This document shows positions 41,313-52,265 of a stretch of DNA of 64,000 nucleotides, piece by piece. A program made the translations under genes and the position numbers. The first letter of the stretch is position 1; each line of letters opens with the position of its first letter. Location: contig CAVQTN010000002.1 of the NCBI GenBank assembly GCA_963716585.1, positions 248,001 through 312,000 of the forward strand, in the 5' to 3' direction. The DNA is from JAICUY01 sp963716585. GTDB lineage: Bacteria; Chloroflexota; Limnocylindria; QHBO01. Under the pieces are notes generated by a model, which searched no databases, was not told the origin of the DNA, and worked only from the letters and a program-made list of their open reading frames with translations.

Positions 41313-43376
41313 TCCGAAGCGAGCTCGATGTCCTCCTCGACAGAGTCTGAGGATCCGGCGCTGGGCGACCTGCGCAGATCGATCGGCTCAAGCAGCGGCG
41401 CAGCTTCGGGCTCGTCTTCGAGCAGCACATCCCCGAGCGGGTGCGACTGCCCCAGCACCCGATCCGAGTCGGCTCGCAGGTCGTGAGCCGCGATGACGAG
41501 GACAGCCCGACGTTCGAGGTCATCCCGATCGAGGACGGCCTCGCGACGCTCGAGCTGACCCGGGATCCCGATGGCGCCTACGTCGCAGCGCGGCGAGCAT
41601 GCGGTCGGCGAGCGCGGACGCAGCCGCCCGCTCGACTCGCTCGTCGTGATCACCGATTTCGGCGAGCCGGTGCTGCCTGGCTTCCGATACCTCGGCGCCG
41701 TCGAGCGCGGCGGCGACAAGCCATACCACGTCGTCATCAACGGCGAGAACTACCACGCGCTCGAGGCGCTGCGGTTCACCCACGCCGGCAAGGTCGACTG
41801 CATCTACATCGACCCGCCCTACAACAGCGGCGCGCGGGACTGGAAGTACAACAACGACTACGTCGACGACGACCGATGCGTACCGCCACAGCAAGTGGCT
41901 GGCGTTCATGGAGCGCCGCCTCAAGCTCGCCAAGGAGCTGCTGAACCCGGACGACTCGGTCCTCATCGTCACCATCGACGAGAACGAGGGTACCTCGGCT
42001 TGGGATGCTGCTGGAGCAGACGTTCGCCGGCGCCGGCAGAGATTACGTCTGTCACGATCGACCACAAAGCGCGCGGTCGTGCAGGACAGCACTTGCACGA
42101 CGTCGACGAATACTGCTTTCGTCGCCTACGTCGTGCCAGCGAAGGTCGCCAAGGTCTTGTCGCGCCGAGTCCGATGGCGACTGGCGAGAAGGTATGACTC
42201 GAATGCCGTCGGAGACGGGGAGCCAGAGCTCATGCGAAGACGCGCGCGGATCTACCCGATCTATCGTTCGGGACAGGCGTCGTCGGTGCGGCTATCTGGT
42301 GCAGCCTCGTAACTGTGCACGAGGCTGATCCGGACCGCCATCGCGAATGAACGGACGACCTACGGACGGCTCGATCGCAGTGTGGCCGATCATCCGAGGC
42401 AAGGGGTCGGAGCGCAAGTGGCGTTACGCTCGATCGAGTCGGTTGAGAGCATCCTCGATCGGCAGCTCGTCATGAACGCAAGCGAGTCGCAGCGCGAGGA
42501 CCACTTGCCGGCGATCTTGAAGTCCAGATTGTGAAGCCGACAGCAAGCTGGAAGACAGTCTGGCATTGATCCAAAACTCGACGCGGGCACCTACGGGACC
42601 CACTCATCGCTTCCATGATTCCCGGCCGCCGCTTCCATATCCCAAGTCGCTATATGCGGTCGAGGACTGCATTCGTCCTTCGTCGCCGACAAGCCGGACG
42701 CCGTCGTAGTCGACTTCTTCGCCGGGTCCGGAACGACTGCTCACGCGGTCATGCGGCTCAACAAGCAGGACGGCGGACGCCGCCAGTCGATCATGGTCAC
42801 CAACAACGAGGTGTCCGCCGAGGAGGCGGCCGAACTGCGGAAGCAGGGCAAGCGGCCGGGCGATCCGGAATGGGAGGCGCTCGGCATCTTCGAGCACATC
42901 ACGCGACCGCGTGTAACGGCCGCGATCACTGGCAAGACGCCCGAGGGTCAGCCGATCAAGGGCGACTACAAGTTCACGTGACGAGTTCCCGATGGCCGAC
43001 GGCTTCGAGGAGAACGCCGCATTCCTGGAGTGCGCTATCTCGAAGCCGACGACGTCGACCTGGCCTGGCGTACGAGGACATCGCGCCGCTCCTCTGGCTG
43101 CGCGCCGGCGGCAGCGGACCAATCGCGCAGCGCACCGACGACGCCGGCGATCCCCTCGCGTACGCGTGGACCAGGCGCTACGGCATCCTCTTCGACGAGG
43201 ACAAGTGGCGCGCCTTCGTCTCCGAGTGCCCGGACACGGCCACTGCGGCGTTCATCGTGACGAACTCGTCGACGACCTTCGCCGGCATCGTGGCGGAGCT
43301 TCCAACGAACCTCGACACGGTGCGCCTGTACGACACCTACCTGTCGATGTTCCAGCCGGATCGCAGCCGACGCCTG
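41309..43376 (+). pseudogene. mod: Type III restriction system Mod methyltransferase, many frameshifts
   Basis: Starts at ATG 41309. Pieces in three frames line up in family order: RRSFGLVFEQHIPERVRLP (N-domain, about 41385), FGEPVLPGFRYLG, VINGENYHALEALRF, VDCIYIDPPYNSGARDWKYNNDYVD (catalytic motif, about 41800), RLKLAKELLNPDDSVLIVTIDE, then a poor central third (42000-42600), and VVVDFFAGSGTTAHAVMRLNKQD (AdoMet motif, about 42720), IFEHITRPR, FPMADGFEENAAFLE and IAPLLWLRAGG at the C-terminus. At least seven shifts are needed. It normally recognises the target and methylates adenine for the Mod2Res complex. Part of the damage may be consensus error, but the central third is too eroded for that alone. 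Confidence 0.75.
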
Positions 43377-45907
43377 ATGCGCTACGAGCTGCGCGACTAC
43401 CAGCGCGACGCCGTCACCAGTGCTCCTCGAGCGCCTGCGTCGCGCACGGCGGCGCTGCCCGGCTATCGCTCTTCGTTCGCGCTCTCGGCCATCACCGGAT
43501 CGGGCAAGACGGTCATCGCCACCGCAGTCATCGAGGCGCTGTTCTTCGGCTCCACCGATCTCGGCGCGGAAGCCGATCCGAAGCTCACCGTCCTCTGGAT
43601 CACCGACGATCCGGCGCTCAACCGACAGACGCGAGGCCGGATGCTCGATGCATCGGAGCGGCTGACGAACTGGCAGCTGCGCGAGGTCGATGAGTCCTTC
43701 CGCGACGAGGTGCTGTCGCCCGGCCGCGTGTACTTCCTCAACACGCAGAAGCTCTCGCGGTCACAGCCGCCTGGCGCAGGGTGGCACGAACGCCCGCGAG
43801 TTCTCGTTCTGGGACATCCTGGCCAACACCATCCGAGACGGCCAAACCGACCTGGTGATGGTGCTGGACGAGGCGCATCGGGGCATGAAGCGCTCGGCAG
43901 ACCGGCAGACGATCGTGCATCGGCTCATCAGTGGCGAGCCTGGGTCGAATCCGCCGATGCCTATCGTCTGGGGCATCTCCGCTACCATCGAGCGTTCGAC
44001 CGCGCCATGGGCGAGGTGACCGATCGGACGAAATGGCCGAACGTCGTCGTCGATATCGAGCGCGTACGCGCATCGGGGCTGGTCAAGGACGAAATCGGCC
44101 TCGACCAGCCAGACGAGAAGGGAACGTTCTCGACGACGCTGTTGCGCGAGGCGGTGAAGTCCGTCCGTTCCTACGAGCAGCGCTGGGCGGCGTACTCGGC
44201 CGCCGAAGGCGAACCCCAGGTGCTGCCGGTGCTGGTGGTCCAGGTGCCGGACAAGGCCTCCAATGCCAAGCTGACCGAACTGGTCTCGACGATCGAGGAG
44301 GAGTGGCCTGACCTGAACCCGCAGGCGATCGCCCACGTGCTCGGGGAACACGAGACGCTGACGCTCGGCTCCCGCACGGTCGAATGGGTCTACCCGGAGT
44401 CCATCCAGACCGATACGGATATCCGCGTCGTTTTGGCCAAGGAGGCGATCTCCACCGGCTGGGATTGCCCGCGCGCCGAGGTGCTCTACTCCGAGCGACC
44501 GGCCAAGGACGCCACGCACATCGCCCAGATCATCGGCCGCATGGTTCGGCAGCCCCTGGCGCACCGGATCGCCACCGATGACGCTCTCAACTCGGTGCAG
44601 TGCTATCTGCCGCTGTTCGATCGCAAGGCATTGACGGCCATCAAGGACGCGCTCGAGGGCACCGGGCCGGACAACGGCCAGCACCGGGTTGCCGCAGCCG
44701 TCGTGCGAGCGCCACAGGTCTTCAATCGCAATCCGAACATCGATCCCGAGGTCTTCGAGTTCGTCGACACCTTCCCTCCATCCCCACGCCGGACAAATCC
44801 GCAAGCCCGCTGCGCCGAGCGAAGACGCTCGCTCACCTGTTGGCCGATGACGAGCACGGCTCAGCACTGCTGCCCGACGCCGCCGCCGACCTCGCCTCCC
44901 GGTTGAATGCTCGCCTGGAGGGCCTGGCTGCCGAGCGCAAGCTCGAGGTCGATGCGAACGTCGATGACCTCCTCGCAGCCGCCGTTCGGACCTCTCGCAT
45001 CACGACTGTTGGCGAGGACACGGGCGCCGAGGCCCAGGTCCGTAGGATCGCAACGCATTCCCATGATGTAGCGCGCGACTGCAATCGCATCATCAACGCC
45101 GTGCCGGAGGGCGTCGGAAAGGCCTGGTTCGCGCACCGACTCGAGGCAGTTGGCGGTTCGGGCGACCGCGATCGCGTGCGCGTCGAATCGGCTGCCTTGC
45201 TCCGAATCGATGGCATGGTCGAGTTGATCGAGCAGGCCGCGACCGAATGGGTCCACAAGCAGATGGACACCTTCCGCGTCCGGATCGCGAACACGACCGG
45301 CGCCACACGCGATGCCTTCAGCAGGGTCAAGGAACAGACCGCCAAGCCGGAAGTCGTCACTATCGAGCTGCGCGCCAACGAGCGGGCGGCCACCAAGGAC
45401 GCCAACGGCGACGACCTCCCGCGCTATTCCGGCCACCTCTTCGCCGATGCGAACGGCGTCTACCCGATCTTGCTCAACGATTGGGAGCAGCGCGTCATCA
45501 AGGCCGAGCTCGAGCGCCCCGGCTTCGTCGGCTGGTATCGCAACCCAGGAACCGCGACGCCGGCCTCGCTCCGGATCGCCTACCAGACCGATGCCGGCGA
45601 ATGGGCCTCACTCCAGCCCGACTTCATCGTGATCTCGCGCCGCTCGGATGGCTCCCTGGGCGCGTCCATCGTCGATCCGCACGGCGACTACCTGGCCGAT
45701 GCACGCGGCAAACTTCGTGCGCTCGCATCATTCGCCGAGGACCACGGCGATGCGTTCGTCCGCATCGAGTCGATTACCGAGGCCGACGACGGCTCCCTCC
45801 ATGTCCTCGACCTGATGGATGCGGCCGTTCGTGGCGAAGTCATGGCGTTCGCAGGCGGCAAGGTCACCCGGTTGTACCAGTCAGAGATCTCCCGGCCGTA
45901 TCCATAG
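43377..45907 (+). CDS. res: Type III restriction enzyme Res subunit (about five frameshifts)
   Basis: Starts at ATG 43377 (MRYELRDYQRDAV), in the same frame as the tail of Mod. Helicase motifs appear in order across frames: ITGSGKTV (Walker A), LWITDDPALNRQT, FLNTQKLS, VMVLDEAHRGM (DEAD-like box), IVWGISATIE, then STGWDCPRAEVLYSERPAKD and IAQIIGRMVRQPLA. The C-terminal nuclease domain is intact: PDFIVISRRSDGSLGASIVDPHGDYLADA, a PD-(D/E)xK arrangement. Shifts lie near 43415, 43460, 43755, 43995 and 44790; the first two restore each other. Res translocates with ATP and cuts DNA together with Mod. All motifs survive in some frame, so sequencing error is plausible. Confidence 0.8.
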
Positions 45908-46268
45908 GGCATCGCGAGGATCGCATGGCAAAGGCCCATGGCGTGCTTGCCCGCCGCGGCCGCCACGTCGCTGGACCGAAGCGGTGACATGAGCGGAGTC
46001 AGCGGATGTAGGGTGACTTGTCGCGCGGCAGCCGTTGCCACTCACGGAACGCCACGGTTGGCTTGAGATCTCTCGCCGACCTACATCAATCGTCCGTTTG
46101 GTGGACTACATAGGCGAGGCAAACAGCGTCTTCGGATGTGAGCGCCCGCTGTCCGGCGGCTGCGCGCATTGAACAAGTTGGCGTCTCTTGCGCTACGACC
46201 CCTTTCCGCAACAACCTCTTTGGTCTCGGTCGGTCGCCCTTGATTGAGCGCTCGCGTTCCGCGCCCAA
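45908..46268. other. Gene-free left border of the catabolic island
   Basis: No convincing gene on either strand. A 60-codon minus-strand frame (46086-46268) shows no family resemblance. Base composition changes around here from strongly GC-rich to clearly more AT-rich, marking the left side of the island. No tRNA, direct repeat or integrase was recognised. Confidence 0.5.
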
Positions 46269-47209
46269 CTATTTGATGGCCATCGGATTGACCGGAGAAC
46301 CTACGGCCTTCGTGAATGGCAACGGGGGCGCGCAGAAAAAAAATTCGTACTTGCCGTCTTGCGCGCAATCGTCGGCGAGCGACTCCAGGTCGAACATCTC
46401 GCCAATTAGTAGGCCCATGTGGACGATACCAGCAGCGTGGACTGGATACATTATCGAGCACCGGCCGGGCAGCACTTCGAACGCCCAATTGTCTGCCGCT
46501 ACTCCGGCAACACCATTGTCGTGCAACCATGGCAGGACGTCGAGCCCGATTCCCGGTTCATCGCAAAGGACAAAATCATCCCAGCCACCGTTTCGGCGGG
46601 CGTATTTCATGTGACCAGTTCGAATGAGCAGAATGTCGCCTTGCTTAACGTCGAGTCTCTGATGTTCCAGAGCGCCTTCTAGCTCCTTGGTCGTGATTTC
46701 ATGGTCGACGGCTAGCGATGGCTGGCCCAGGAAACGCGCCACGTCGATGAGGACGCCGCGGCCGGCTACGTGAGCCGCGAGTCGGTCGATCGCGTTTGCA
46801 GCTGCTCCTACCGCACTGACGAGGGAGCAGTCTCGATTGTTGTACATTCGGTAGTTATAGAAAGCATGGGACAACGCATCCCACTGCGTCGCACATTGAA
46901 GCCCCATCGTCACGATGTCGTCGGCGTATCCAGAGCCTCCGATCGAATTGGCCTGGACACCAGTGGCGACGTCGATCCCGTTTGTAACATCAGGTGGCGC
47001 GGGTTTGATCGCGGGTCGTTGGCTGGCTGTGGTCCGTCGCGGTCCAACGGGATCGCAAGGGAGAACGCCTTTCCGCTCACGACGAGACTCGCGGCAGCGC
47101 GCCTCGCGTCCATCGTAATGAGGTTCACGGTTCCCAACTCGTCCACGTCCCCCCAGCGTCCCCAGTTGCTCACTCGAGGAATAATTGCGTCAACACGGGG
47201 ATCACCCAC
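46269..47209 (-). CDS. Cyclase-family amidase (PF04199, kynurenine-formamidase-like; one frameshift)
   Basis: The N-terminal part (47209 to about 46990) reads DAIIPRVSNWGRWGDVDELGTVNLITMDARRAAASLVVSG. After one frameshift near 46990 the rest continues TMGLQCATQWDALSHAFYNYRMYNN, GVLIDVARFLGQ, ILLIRTGHMKYAR, GIGLDVLPWLHDNGVAGVAADNWAFEV and FDLESLADDCAQDGKYEFFFCAPPLP. WDALSHAFY is the metal site region of the cyclase family in this subgroup. Relatives hydrolyse formamides or cyclic imides with Zn2+ or Mn2+. It is last in the leftward gene row; in context it could open or deformylate an intermediate. Confidence 0.75.
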
Positions 47210-47242
47210 TGAGCACCTCTCACGATTTTCAGTAGCGAGCAG

Positions 47243-48873
47243 TCAACTAATCGGCTTACCAGGGTCGAAGGCGGAATAACAAGCAGCCACAATCGTCGCG
47301 GTCAAAACGTCTCCGCCGGTGATCGTCGCGCGCACCAAGCCGTCTCGGAAGACCAACACTCGGTCGCAGAGGTGCGCCAGATCCTCATACTCGGTGCTGG
47401 CGATGACAACGCAGCAGCCTTGACTTGCCGCTTCTCGAATATGCGAAAAGATTTGGCTCCTGGAACCGACATCGACGCCTTGTGTCGGCTCGTGCAGCAA
47501 GAGAACGGACGGGCGGGTCTGGAACCATTTTGCGAGTAGCGCTTTCTGCTGGTTTCCACCACTCAGCGTCTGAAACATCCTGCTCGGCTCTCGCGGACGA
47601 ACCTCGAACCGGCCAAGTAGCTCGGAAACGGACCGAATTTCGGCGTGATGGTTCAGGCGCCAGTGCCTGAAGAAGGCGTTGATAGTTGTTAGAGAGACGT
47701 TCTCCGCCACCGAGGCACGTCCGACGGAGCTGTCATGCTTACGGTCGGCCGGAAGGAAACCAATGCCAAGGGACATCGCCAACCGCGGCGTGATCTCTTC
47801 AATGTCAAACGCCCGGCCGTTGATCCGGAGTGCCCCAGACGCAGGTGCTGCGCCGAAAAGCAGGTAGGGAAACGTCTCTTGTCCCATTCCGAGCAATCCC
47901 GTGATCCCGAGATCTCGCCCCTTCGAGCGTCAAGATCAGTCGAAGCAACGCCCTTTCCGGTTAACCCCCGGACGCTGAGGACTACATCTCCAATTGCGGA
48001 ATCACGAGTCGGGTAAAGTTTGTCCAGTGATTGGCCGAGCATCGCCTCGATGAGGTGGCGTTCGCTCAAGGTCCTCGTTGGCGCGGTCTTGACGAGACGA
48101 CCATCGCGGAGAACCGACACTCGGTCAGTCGTCGCCAGAACTTCATCTAGCCGGTGCGATACAAAGAGCACCCCCACTCCCATCGATGTGGCAATGTCTC
48201 GGACGGCCCGCATTAGAATCTCGACACCGTCGCGCTGGCAACGACGCCGTAGGCTCATCTAGAATGAGCACGCCGTGTCCGGCGTGTCGCAACTGTTCTA
48301 CGGCCCGGACAATGGCGACCATCGCACGATGGACCGCGGAGAGGCGACCCACCGGCAGGCTGGGATCGAATGAAAGGCCAAATCGGCGTAGCATCGTCGC
48401 AACGGCCGCTCGCTCTTGTTTCCAGTCAATGCGCCAGCCTGGAGACGTTTCGTACCATCCGACTCGGATGTTCTCCAGAACGGACATATCGTTCGCTAGC
48501 CCTAAGTCCTGGTGAACAAAGGCCATGCCGAGTCGGCGCGCCAAATCAGGGTCGATGGGCAGGTGCAGCATTTTGCCATTCAGGTAGACGGCCGCACCCG
48601 GGTTGGCGCGTGGTATCCGGAGAGGATCTTTATGATGGTCGACTTACCGGACCCGTTCTGACCTATCAGTCCGTGCACCTCGCCGGCCGCAATAGCAAAG
48701 GCCACATTCGAAACGACGCGCACGCCGCTGAACGACTTCGATAGCCCTTCAACCGTCAGAACGTCGGCTTGGGTCGATTCGGACAGAGGCGTGTCCAAGT
48801 AGGCGGATCCACGACCGGCATCGTCAGCACGATTGCTATCCCTCGTCGGGCCGTGCCCTTCAACCACGGTCAA
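47243..48873 (-). CDS. RbsA-like ABC importer ATPase with two nucleotide-binding domains (three frameshifts)
   Basis: About 540 residues in total across frames. The start is TTG 48873 or GTG 48867, overlapping the end of the hydantoinase gene by about 14 bases. First half: LSKSFSGVRVVSNVAFAIAAGE, GLIGQNGSGKSTIIKILSG (Walker A), HQDLGLANDMSVLENI and LILDEPTAS. Second half: GIGFLPADRKHDSSVGRASVAENVSL, FQTLSGGNQQKALLAKWF (signature), VLLLHEPTQGVDVGSRSQIF (Walker B). This double-domain form powers sugar/nucleoside-type importers (RbsABC, purine Bmp/Nup). Works with the permease at 51323 and the binding protein at 53474. Shifts fall near 48600, 48250 and 47900. Confidence 0.82.
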
Positions 48874-50301
48874 TGTACTCGGTACCGTTCAGTACCGCGT
48901 CGTCTAGCGACCGAGGGATGAACACACCCCGGGATTTCGGGCCGACCCATTGCCGATCCTCGACTAGGACGACACCTCTGAGAATCGTAGTGATGACCGC
49001 GCCTTGTAACTCCCAGCCGTCCCAACAGTTGTAATCCACGCCCATGTGCAAATCGTCGAGCCGCACGGTCCACCGTAGGTCCGGATCGATGATCGCGATG
49101 TCAGCGTCGCTGCCGACCGCAATCGTTCCCTTCTGGGGTAAAGGCCCTGAGTTTGGCCGGGGCTGTCGAGACGAGCTCGACGAATCGATTTACGCTAATC
49201 CGGCCGGAACTTACACCAAGATGGAAAAGAACGGTATGCGTATCTCTCACCGGCCTGCCCCGCTTGCATTGAATCGATAGTCGTCCCCTGCTTTTCGTAC
49301 CTATTCGCAACGCTAATCGCTGCGTGGTCACTGCCGACCGTCTGAATTCGATTATCTGCGACGGCAGCCCACAAGGCTTCGCGATCCATTTCCGATTTCG
49401 GTGGTGGGAAGTTGTTAAACAACAGACCACGTGGTCCATATTCCCGGCCATCAGCGACCGCCGGTCGATCATCCCACAGGTCAGCGGATGTAAACGATAG
49501 ATAAGGGGTGAGTGTCTCAGCATAGAAAGGCAAACCTCGCGCGCGTCCTTCCTCGAGAGCATCCACACCGCTTGCGGCAGCCATGTGGACAACGTACAAG
49601 GGAGAGCCGGCTCGTTCGGCGAGCAACATTGTGCGCCGGATGGCAGCTCCTCCACCAAGCTATTCCGGACCTCTGGGACGTACGCTCCGTGCGTCTTTCC
49701 GGCCCGGCGGTACTCTTCGGTAAACCAGCGGATGAGACTGTCGTCCTCGGCATGGACCAGGCTCATTCCACGGTTTTTCGCCACTTCCACCATGACGCCC
49801 CAACGGTGACCATCGTCGCATTCATCTTCGTAGCACGTGAACGTCTTAATAGTTGGAACACCGGAGCGGATCGCGTCGCCCAACTGTTCGATGGTCGCAA
49901 CACTTGGGTTTCCTTTTAGAATCAAGTGAAGCGCATAGTCCACCGCCATCCGACCGTCGGCCTCAAGCCTCTTGGCGCGGATCGAATCCGCTACATTGTC
50001 AGGATCTTTCTGAGTGGCAAAGTCGACTACCGTGGTTGTTCCCCCGAATGCTGCTGCGGCGGAATAGTCTTGGTTCTCGGTTCGAAACTTGCCCCAATTG
50101 TCCAAATTGTAGTGACAGTGAGGATCGACCCCGCCAGGAATCACGAAGCAGCCGCGCGCATCGACTTCCTTTCGTGCAGCGTCCGTGAGAGTTCCAACCG
50201 GCTCAATCGCTGTGATCGTTTCTCCCGTAACGGCCACATCGCACATCGCCGTACTACTTCACCCGTACGATGTTGGCGTTGCGAATCAGAATGTCCAACA
50301 T
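48860..50301 (-). CDS. Hydantoinase / dihydropyrimidinase-family amidohydrolase (about four frameshifts)
   Basis: ATG 50301 has GGAGAG upstream and reads MLDILIRNANIVRV. After a shift near 50260: CFVIPGGVDPHCHYNLDNWG (metal site HxH), GGTTTVVDFATQ, PTIKTFTCYEDE (the carboxylated Lys region), MSLVHAEDDSLI (His). After a shift near 49628: GSPLYVVHMAAASG (His) and QTVGSDHAAIS (Asp). After a further shift the end reads VRLDDLHMGVDYNCWDGWELQG and stops at 48860. All five metal ligands of a binuclear amidohydrolase survive. Family reaction: reversible opening of hydantoins or dihydropyrimidines to N-carbamoyl amino acids. It is the key enzyme for guessing what the island degrades. The shifts at about 50260, 49628, 49235 and 49140 are probably sequencing errors. 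Confidence 0.82.
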
Positions 50302-50323
50302 GACGCTCTCCCGGCTCACGAGC

Positions 50324-51232
50324 TCAGTGGAGGACCGCACGCGAGAGGCGTAAGACGTCGTCCTCAGAGGCCCGCCAATCGTCTAGGCCAAGCAACTCGT
50401 GAAGCCGCTCAACAGACATGAGGTCCCCGATGACTTCCCGCGTCGTTCCGTTTTGAATTAGGGACGAAGCAACGCGCTCCATCGCTGCCGCCGCCGCGCG
50501 GAGCCCGGACGAGGGGTACGTAACCACCGACCAACCAATCGCCTCGAGCTCAGACGGACTCAGCGAAGGCGTAACGCTTCCCTCGACCATATCAGCCACG
50601 ATCGGGACGTCAACGCTGGATCTAATCCGCTTCATCTCGTCGACGGTGCGCGGCGCATCCGGGAAGACCCAATCCGCGCCCGCCGCTACGTACAGACGAC
50701 ATCGAGCAATCGCATCATCGACACTAGTTGTTCCGAGTGCGTCGGTGCGCGCGACGATCACCATTTCCTGGTCGTTGCGTGCCATGGCTGCCGCTGCCAC
50801 CTTTTCAGCCATCGCCTCGGCGGAAATCAGCGTCTTTCCAACCATATGACCGCACCGCTTCGGCGACACCTGGTCCTCGATCAAGATCGCGGCCACACCA
50901 GCCGCCTCGTACTCGCGAACGGTGCGCATGACATTCACCGCCTCGCCGTAACCATTGTCGGCATCGGCCAGGACAGGAACGTCGATCGAGTTGGTAATCT
51001 GTCGAATGTGCGTGACCATTTCGGACATCGTCAGCAATCCAATGTCTGGAAGCCCGAAACCGGCGGCTGCGGCGGCGTATCCACCAATAATCACGGCCTC
51101 GGCGCCGGCATCTACAAAAATTCTCGCTGCCAATGCGTCGGCCACGCCCGGGACGATGATCGGAACTCCGCTCTTGACGCGATCTCGCAGGAACCGCCGT
51201 CCACCCGCATCTCGCTTGCCCCAGGATTTCAC
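50324..51232 (-). CDS. PEP-mutase / isocitrate-lyase superfamily enzyme
   Basis: 302 residues in one intact frame from GTG 51232 (AGAGAGGG ten bases upstream). Motifs: PGVADALAARIFVDAGAEAVIIGGYAAAAAGFGLPD, ADADNGYGEAVNVMRTV (Mg-binding Asp pair), and IEDQVSPKRCGHMVGKTLIS with the KRCGH active-site Cys of lyases. The KxCGH Cys is the catalytic acid in 2-methylisocitrate and isocitrate lyases and is missing from PEP mutases, so a C-C lyase on a 2-substituted malate or oxaloacetate-like acid is favoured. It lies 23 bp upstream of the hydantoinase gene. Confidence 0.85.
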   Translation of the reverse strand: MKSWGKRDAGGRRFLRDRVKSGVPIIVPGVADALAARIFVDAGAEAVIIGGYAAAAAGFGLPDIGLLTMSEMVTHIRQITNSIDVPVLADADNGYGEAVNVMRTVREYEAAGVAAILIEDQVSPKRCGHMVGKTLISAEAMAEKVAAAAMARNDQEMVIVARTDALGTTSVDDAIARCRLYVAAGADWVFPDAPRTVDEMKRIRSSVDVPIVADMVEGSVTPSLSPSELEAIGWSVVTYPSSGLRAAAAAMERVASSLIQNGTTREVIGDLMSVERLHELLGLDDWRASEDDVLRLSRAVLH

Positions 51233-51322
51233 TCTCGCACCACCCTCTCTGACCTCATAACGCGCAACTTCATTCCGCCTTCACCCGGCCACCCGCAAGG
51301 AATGAAAAAGTGACGGCCACAA

Positions 51323-52223
51323 TCAGCGCTGCTCCGAGAACACCTGTTCCACCCAACCGGAAAACCCCATCAGTTCAAGTCCGGTGATGCCGGTTACGAG
51401 GAAAAATACCGCAGCGAAAGAACCCCAAGCGTTGAAGCGTCCAGGAACGATCGCTGTCGCGCCCAGAAATACGGCTGCAAAAGCGGGTAACAAGTATCCA
51501 GCACCTACATTTGGGTCCGCTGCGCCGATCCAGCCGGCGAGGATGACGCCAGCCGCCGCGCTGATCGACGCGCTCGCGATGAGCGATCCTGAACGAATTG
51601 CATCAACACGCACACCGGCTAGCCTTGCGACGTCCCTACCAGAACCGATGAAATACATGTATCTACCCAGCGGCGTAAAGGTCAAGACATACCACAAAAC
51701 ACCAGTTAGTACTACGCCGTAATAGAACGCCGCCGGGATGCCCAGAAGCGGGAACTGACCGGTGTCAACGAGTGGTTCTGCGATGCCACCCGTTGTAACG
51801 CTATTTATCCTACAGACCGACCCCCACGAGCAACGTCCCACTGCCTAGTGTTACCACGATCGAATCCAACCCGATGAATACAACAAGGAACGCGTGGGCG
51901 ACGCCTATAAGCACGCCAACCGCAAGAACGGCCGGAATCACGAGGACAATCGGCCATCCTAGGAGCGCGTTCAGCCATCCAACCAATACGAGCGAGACGC
52001 TCAACACTCCGGCGATCGACAGGTCGAACTCGCCGACGCTGAAGGGGATGACGAGGCCTATGACTACCACTACGAGAACTGACTGCGAACCCAGAATTAC
52101 CCTGAGGTTTTCATACGTGGGGAACGTCTTCGGGAGAAGGATCGAAAGACGAGAATAATTGCGGCCCAAGCCACTAGCAAGCCGTATCGTCGGATGAAGT
52201 TCTTCGCGTCATCCGTGCTCATC
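51323..52223 (-). CDS. RbsC-like ABC importer permease (two frameshifts)
   Basis: About 300 residues. ATG 52223 has GAGG upstream and opens MSTDDAKNFIRRYGLLVAWAAIILV. After a shift near 52145: FPTYENLRVILGSQSVLVVVVIGLVIPFSVGEFDLSIAG, the conserved EFDLSIAG loop of branched-chain/ribose permeases, then IGLDSIVVTLGSGTLLVGVG. After a second shift near 51825: GIAEPLVDTGQFPLLGIPAAFYYGVVL, YFIGSGRDVARLAGVRVD (EAA-like coupling loop) and the last helices. About eight to ten helices overall. It is the only permease gene found, so the transporter is probably a homodimer with the RbsA-like ATPase. Confidence 0.8.
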
Positions 52224-52265
52224 GATCACCTCGCCGAGAGACAATTCGGGGAATCTTCCTTCGGA

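Noticed and set aside
46086..46268. 60-codon minus-strand frame at the left border of the island
   Set aside because: No family resemblance, no ribosome-binding site, and it lies in a gene-free border.
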